DNA of 64,000 nt from the NCBI RefSeq assembly GCF_003286085.1, contig NW_020825312.1, positions 6,200,001-6,264,000 of the forward strand, written 5' to 3'. The notes under the pieces are model-generated. The model saw only the letters and a list, made by a program, of their open reading frames with translations, had not been told where the DNA came from and ran no database searches. Source of the DNA: Drosophila persimilis. Lineage: Eukaryota > Arthropoda > Insecta > Diptera > Drosophilidae. Shown here piece after piece: positions 60,950-64,000 of the stretch. Both the position numbers and the translations under genes were made by a program. The first letter of the stretch is position 1. Every line of letters starts with the position of its first letter.

Positions 60950-61190
60950 TTAGCTAAACCACGGGGCATGGGCACGGCAAATGGATTTGTTCCTTCTGGC
61001 TATATTAATGATCCGATCTGGAAGGGTGCAATGCGTAACGCCAGACGCACATTACATGTAACGAGCTCGTAGCAGTGCATAACGGCTAGGCTGGGGTTCT
61101 AGGCGGATGCGTCTGCGCTGCGGGGGTCCTGTGTGATGAGTAACTGTTTTTTGTATACCCTTCGCGGTCGTACATCGAAATGTAACTAAC
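60950..61190. mobile_element. DINE-like remnant with copy B of the shared block
   Basis: GGATTTGTTCCTTCTGGCTATATTAATGATCCGATC matches parts of the complete DINE-like element (near 12750-12795 and 13240-13262). It is followed by a copy of the GTGCAATGCGTAACG block and a TATACCCTTCGCGG end. This ties copies A and B to the DINE-like family or a relative. Confidence 0.6.
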
Positions 61191-63243
61191 TTTCTCTCCC
61201 TCTGCCTTTGCCCCTGTATCCCACTGGAGTCCAGGGTATCTCTTTGTCGAGGCGGCCCTAGTCTATGCTGGCACAGTGCTTACGTGTATATACATACGTG
61301 CATATGCACCATCTGTTTAGGCACCCACGCAATGGATAAATTATTCAACGATTATAAAGTGCGTTTCTGCATTTGCTTTTTTTTTATTAAGTTTACAATT
61401 TTTTCCTTTTTTTAATAACAGAAAAAAAAAATTTATTCGAATGAGGAGGGAATGCTGGAATGTTGTGGGGGTGGTGGAGGGTGCTGGCGTTGCATTTTCT
61501 TCCACAATTAAACATAATAATTATCAACTGCGTTTGTACATACATACATCCATATAATATATAAAAATATCCACAAATATTTTGTATTTTCATTAAATAC
61601 TAGATAAAGTTTTTAGTCAAACATTGAGTGGCGCGAGTGTGCGTGTGTGTGTGCAGCAACTTTTATACTGTATAACACTTGTATGAAAGTTGCAGTGCAC
61701 GCACTTGAGTGTTACATGGCAATACGAACGTTAGAAGGCATTCTGTTTAGTGTGTGCTACAACTGTTAGGCTGTATACCAATCGTATAACAGTTTTAGCA
61801 CACACTTGCAATCACTTTAGTGTTCTATGTATGTCTGTATGGCAATTGAAACATTAGCGATCATTGTACTGTGATACTGTCATACCGTATACCAAAACAC
61901 ACACACACACACACAAGAGTGTTATATGGCAAGAAGCTATATATTAATTGCAAGCGTTTTATAATGTATAGTTCAAGTACAGTATAAAAGTTTCTTTATC
62001 TTTCTTCAACAGCATTAAGTAATATACATATGTTTCTTTGTGTGTTGCGTATGGGAGTGTGCTTATGTGGGTGTATAACAGTTAGCAATTTGCGTGTTTG
62101 TGTGTGTGTGCCTTAAGATCTAGAGATGCATTCTTTGAGCAAAAGTTTTCGCATATACATACATATGTATGCACAAACATATATACATACATATGTAGTA
62201 CATAGAGTAAATATCGCATATAGTACACAATAGTAAGTTAAGTTAGACTTTTGTTTCTCAATAAAAAATGCTATTAGTTATTGTTCATGGAGAATCGATC
62301 GATAAATACTAAATTAGATTTAAGCACTAACATGGAATACAAGTACATACATATATGTACACACACATATACATATGTACATTCATATATCATATATAGT
62401 TTTATATGGAATTATCATATTGTATTACATATATATAAAAATACACATTTTAACCAAAATTTTCTAATAAAATTCATTTCCTTAATGTCTTTTTTCTTCT
62501 CTTTTGTGGGGTGGGTTTTCTTCTCTCCATAAATCCCGCTCGATCCCAGGATTCCATCATATTGTATCACTGGGCATGGCACAAGTTTACGTTTCTTCTC
62601 TTCTCCTCGCTAACCGGTTAAATCGTGTACAATGGTAATTGCTTAGCAGTTTATACTATACTTAGTAGATGAGTGGCTTTTGTTTCATGTTTCGTTCGGG
62701 GTTAGTCGGTTAGTAACAGTCGGGTCGGAGGAGCCTGTTACCGAATCTTAAATACTAGCATTAGTTGTTCTGTTTTTGGCGTTATATTCAATTCTAAATA
62801 TAACATTATACAATTGATTTTATTACACGATAAATTTGTAAATATTGCAACATGAATTTGTTTCGCTTTTGCGCAGGCACTTAACCTTCGTTATGATTCG
62901 GATCCATAGTGGTAGAACAGTTGACGGTTTTGATTGAGCATAACTGTTAGACGCAATCCCCAGCTTCCTCTCTCGATCTTTTCGCTTTTCGCTTTTCGCT
63001 TTTCGCTGGTCGATACTTTTCTTCAATTTTGATGGTCGATTTTGTTTTTTGTTGGAATGTGTTGTTTGGTGTTCGTTCGTCTTGTGCGTATAACAGTTGC
63101 CTACTGTGTGTTATACTGTGTGTTGGACCATGTACATATGTGACTGTGTAAAACTCCGCCTTACTGTTTATAACAGCTTTCCGGAGTTTCATAGCTATAA
63201 CAGTTTACCCCCTTCCTCTCCCAGTATAACAGCTGTATGACAG
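61191..63243 (-). other. Probable 3' UTR of the gene ending at 63244
   Basis: The stretch is AT-rich, with CA/TG repeats and TACATATGTATG tracts, and no coding. Minus-strand AATAAA (TTTATT on +) occurs at about 62819-62824 and 61430-61435. TATAACAG occurs six times (CTGTTATA on the transcript): 61785, 62074, 63089, 63169, 63196, 63225. Confidence 0.45.
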
Positions 63244-63560
63244 CTAGCAACGCGTATTGAAATGGTTGCGCACCGGCGGTGGCGGCGGTGCCCTCCTGCG
63301 TCTCTCTACGGCGGCGGCTCCTGCACCTGCCGCGCCGGCCGACCCGGACCGGCCATGACCATTGCTGACTGCCGCCAATGCGTGCGCTACACCTCCAGCG
63401 CCGGCACCGGCGCCTGTTGTCGCTGCCTCCTCGCGCATTTTTTGCTTCTGGTCGCTGAGCAGTGCCCCCAGACGATGCACCTTCTCCGGACTGAGGATAT
63501 TCAGGCGGGTCGTCTTCGACGATTGCTGTTGCTGATGTGGCTGTTGATGGACGGGAACCA
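63244..63560 (-). CDS. Last coding exon of an unrecognised gene (partial)
   Basis: The acceptor TTCTCTGCAG precedes 63560. The exon starts with TG completing a split codon (phase 1) and reads VVPVHQQPHQQQQSSKTTRL, NILSPEKVHRLGALLSDQKQ, an A/G/S-rich stretch, and the tail ERRRRAPPPPPVRNHFNTRC before TAG at 63246-63244. The LSPEKVHRLGALLSDQKQKM part looks like a short conserved amphipathic helix. The rest is low complexity, with a basic/proline C-terminus that could be an SH3 ligand. The family is not recognised; upstream exons lie beyond the window or in 63561-64000, where I see none. Confidence 0.65.
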
Positions 63561-63887
63561 CTGCAGAGAAGGAACAGAAAGATATGCAAAAGATTGAATA
63601 AGAGCTTGTTTCCAATAAGCGAACGGACAACGCAAATATACGTAAGCGCCGGAGATCGTATCAAAGCCGACGACTGCCGCATGCTCTCTCTTTCTGTTTT
63701 TTCCCCATCACTATCTCCACTTTGCTCGAACTAGTCATGAGAGGTGGAAAAATAATAGTTATAATGTTAATTCTTGCACTTCGTTTATGCTCTTTCCACC
63801 TAATGACCTATTTTATACGTCTCGCTCTCTTCTCACTAGAACAGTAGCCGTTACATCTCGCGTGTATCCCAAGAGTCTGAACAGAAA

Positions 63888-64000
63888 ATGAGGTTGCTCT
63901 AGCCCCTGAGGACGGACAGACAGACATGGCTATATTGCCTCGGCTATTGTTGCTGATCAAGAACTAATATACTATATATACTAATATAAACGCTTCCTTC
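63888..64000. mobile_element. DINE-like element fragment cut by the window edge
   Basis: GGTTGCTCTAG, then GACGGACAGACAGACATGGCT, CTCGGCTATTGTTGCTGATCAAG and AATATACTATATATAC match the 3' part of the element at 13445-13600. It is truncated on the right by the window. Confidence 0.7.

Noticed and set aside
63161..63682. 173-codon minus-strand frame over the last exon at 63 kb
   Set aside because: It is rich in R/W/C from a shifted GC-rich exon. The other frame has a clean acceptor, ordered low-complexity plus helix composition, and a proper tail.
1..64000. tRNA, rRNA or CRISPR features
   Set aside because: No cloverleaf-like A/B box pairs, rRNA-like conserved blocks or regularly spaced short repeats with unique spacers were seen by eye; a tRNAscan-type search was not possible.

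Overview
This is a eukaryotic, insect window, almost certainly Drosophila. The evidence is short GT-AG introns, long CA/GA microsatellites, opa-type CAG/CAA runs, an RR-type cuticle protein gene, an IRF2BP-family gene of the Drosophila type, a Ty3/mdg1-like LTR retrotransposon primed by tRNA-Arg, and several DINE-1/mini-me-like fragments. The pairing of the cuticle and IRF2BP genes recalls the D. melanogaster X chromosome around 11E. The diverged repeats fit a non-melanogaster species, perhaps of the obscura group. Chromosome and species are inferences.

Layout. 1-3960: AT-rich and GA-rich non-coding DNA with no supportable gene. 3961-12259: six head-to-tail copies of a ~1.4 kb unit; each copy contains three diverged ~200 bp sub-repeats and each sub-repeat carries an intron-like cassette. 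12260-20338: an LTR retrotransposon sits inside the sixth copy, flanked by a 4-bp ACTT duplication. Its 5' LTR is rearranged, a 1.1 kb DINE-like element is nested in its leader, and it carries two small ORFs, gag and pol. The rest of repeat copy six resumes at about 20343-20447. 24098-25341: a three-exon RR-1 cuticle protein gene on +. 34430-35030: a broken leucine-rich-repeat-like coding relic on -. 36070-38712: three phase-consistent exons of an unrecognised gene on -. 41720-42120: a broken LEM-domain relic on +. 46412-55775: a complete four-exon IRF2BP-family gene on -, with a 7 kb first intron that is rich in GATA motifs and a long AT-rich 3' flank. 59650-61190, 58750 and 63888-64000: DINE-like debris. 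63244-63560: the last coding exon of another gene on -, entering from beyond the right edge, with a 3' flank that repeats TATAACAG six times.

The genes show no operon-like relation; they are independent transcription units. The IRF2BP homologue would be a nuclear transcriptional co-regulator, with an N-terminal zinc finger and a C-terminal RING-like domain joined by low-complexity linkers. The cuticle gene would encode a secreted chitin-binding protein. The most unusual part is the nested structure at 3961-20447: a tandem array hit by an LTR element, which carries a nested DINE-like element and a 5' LTR whose U3 has been replaced by an inverted copy of its own 3' end.
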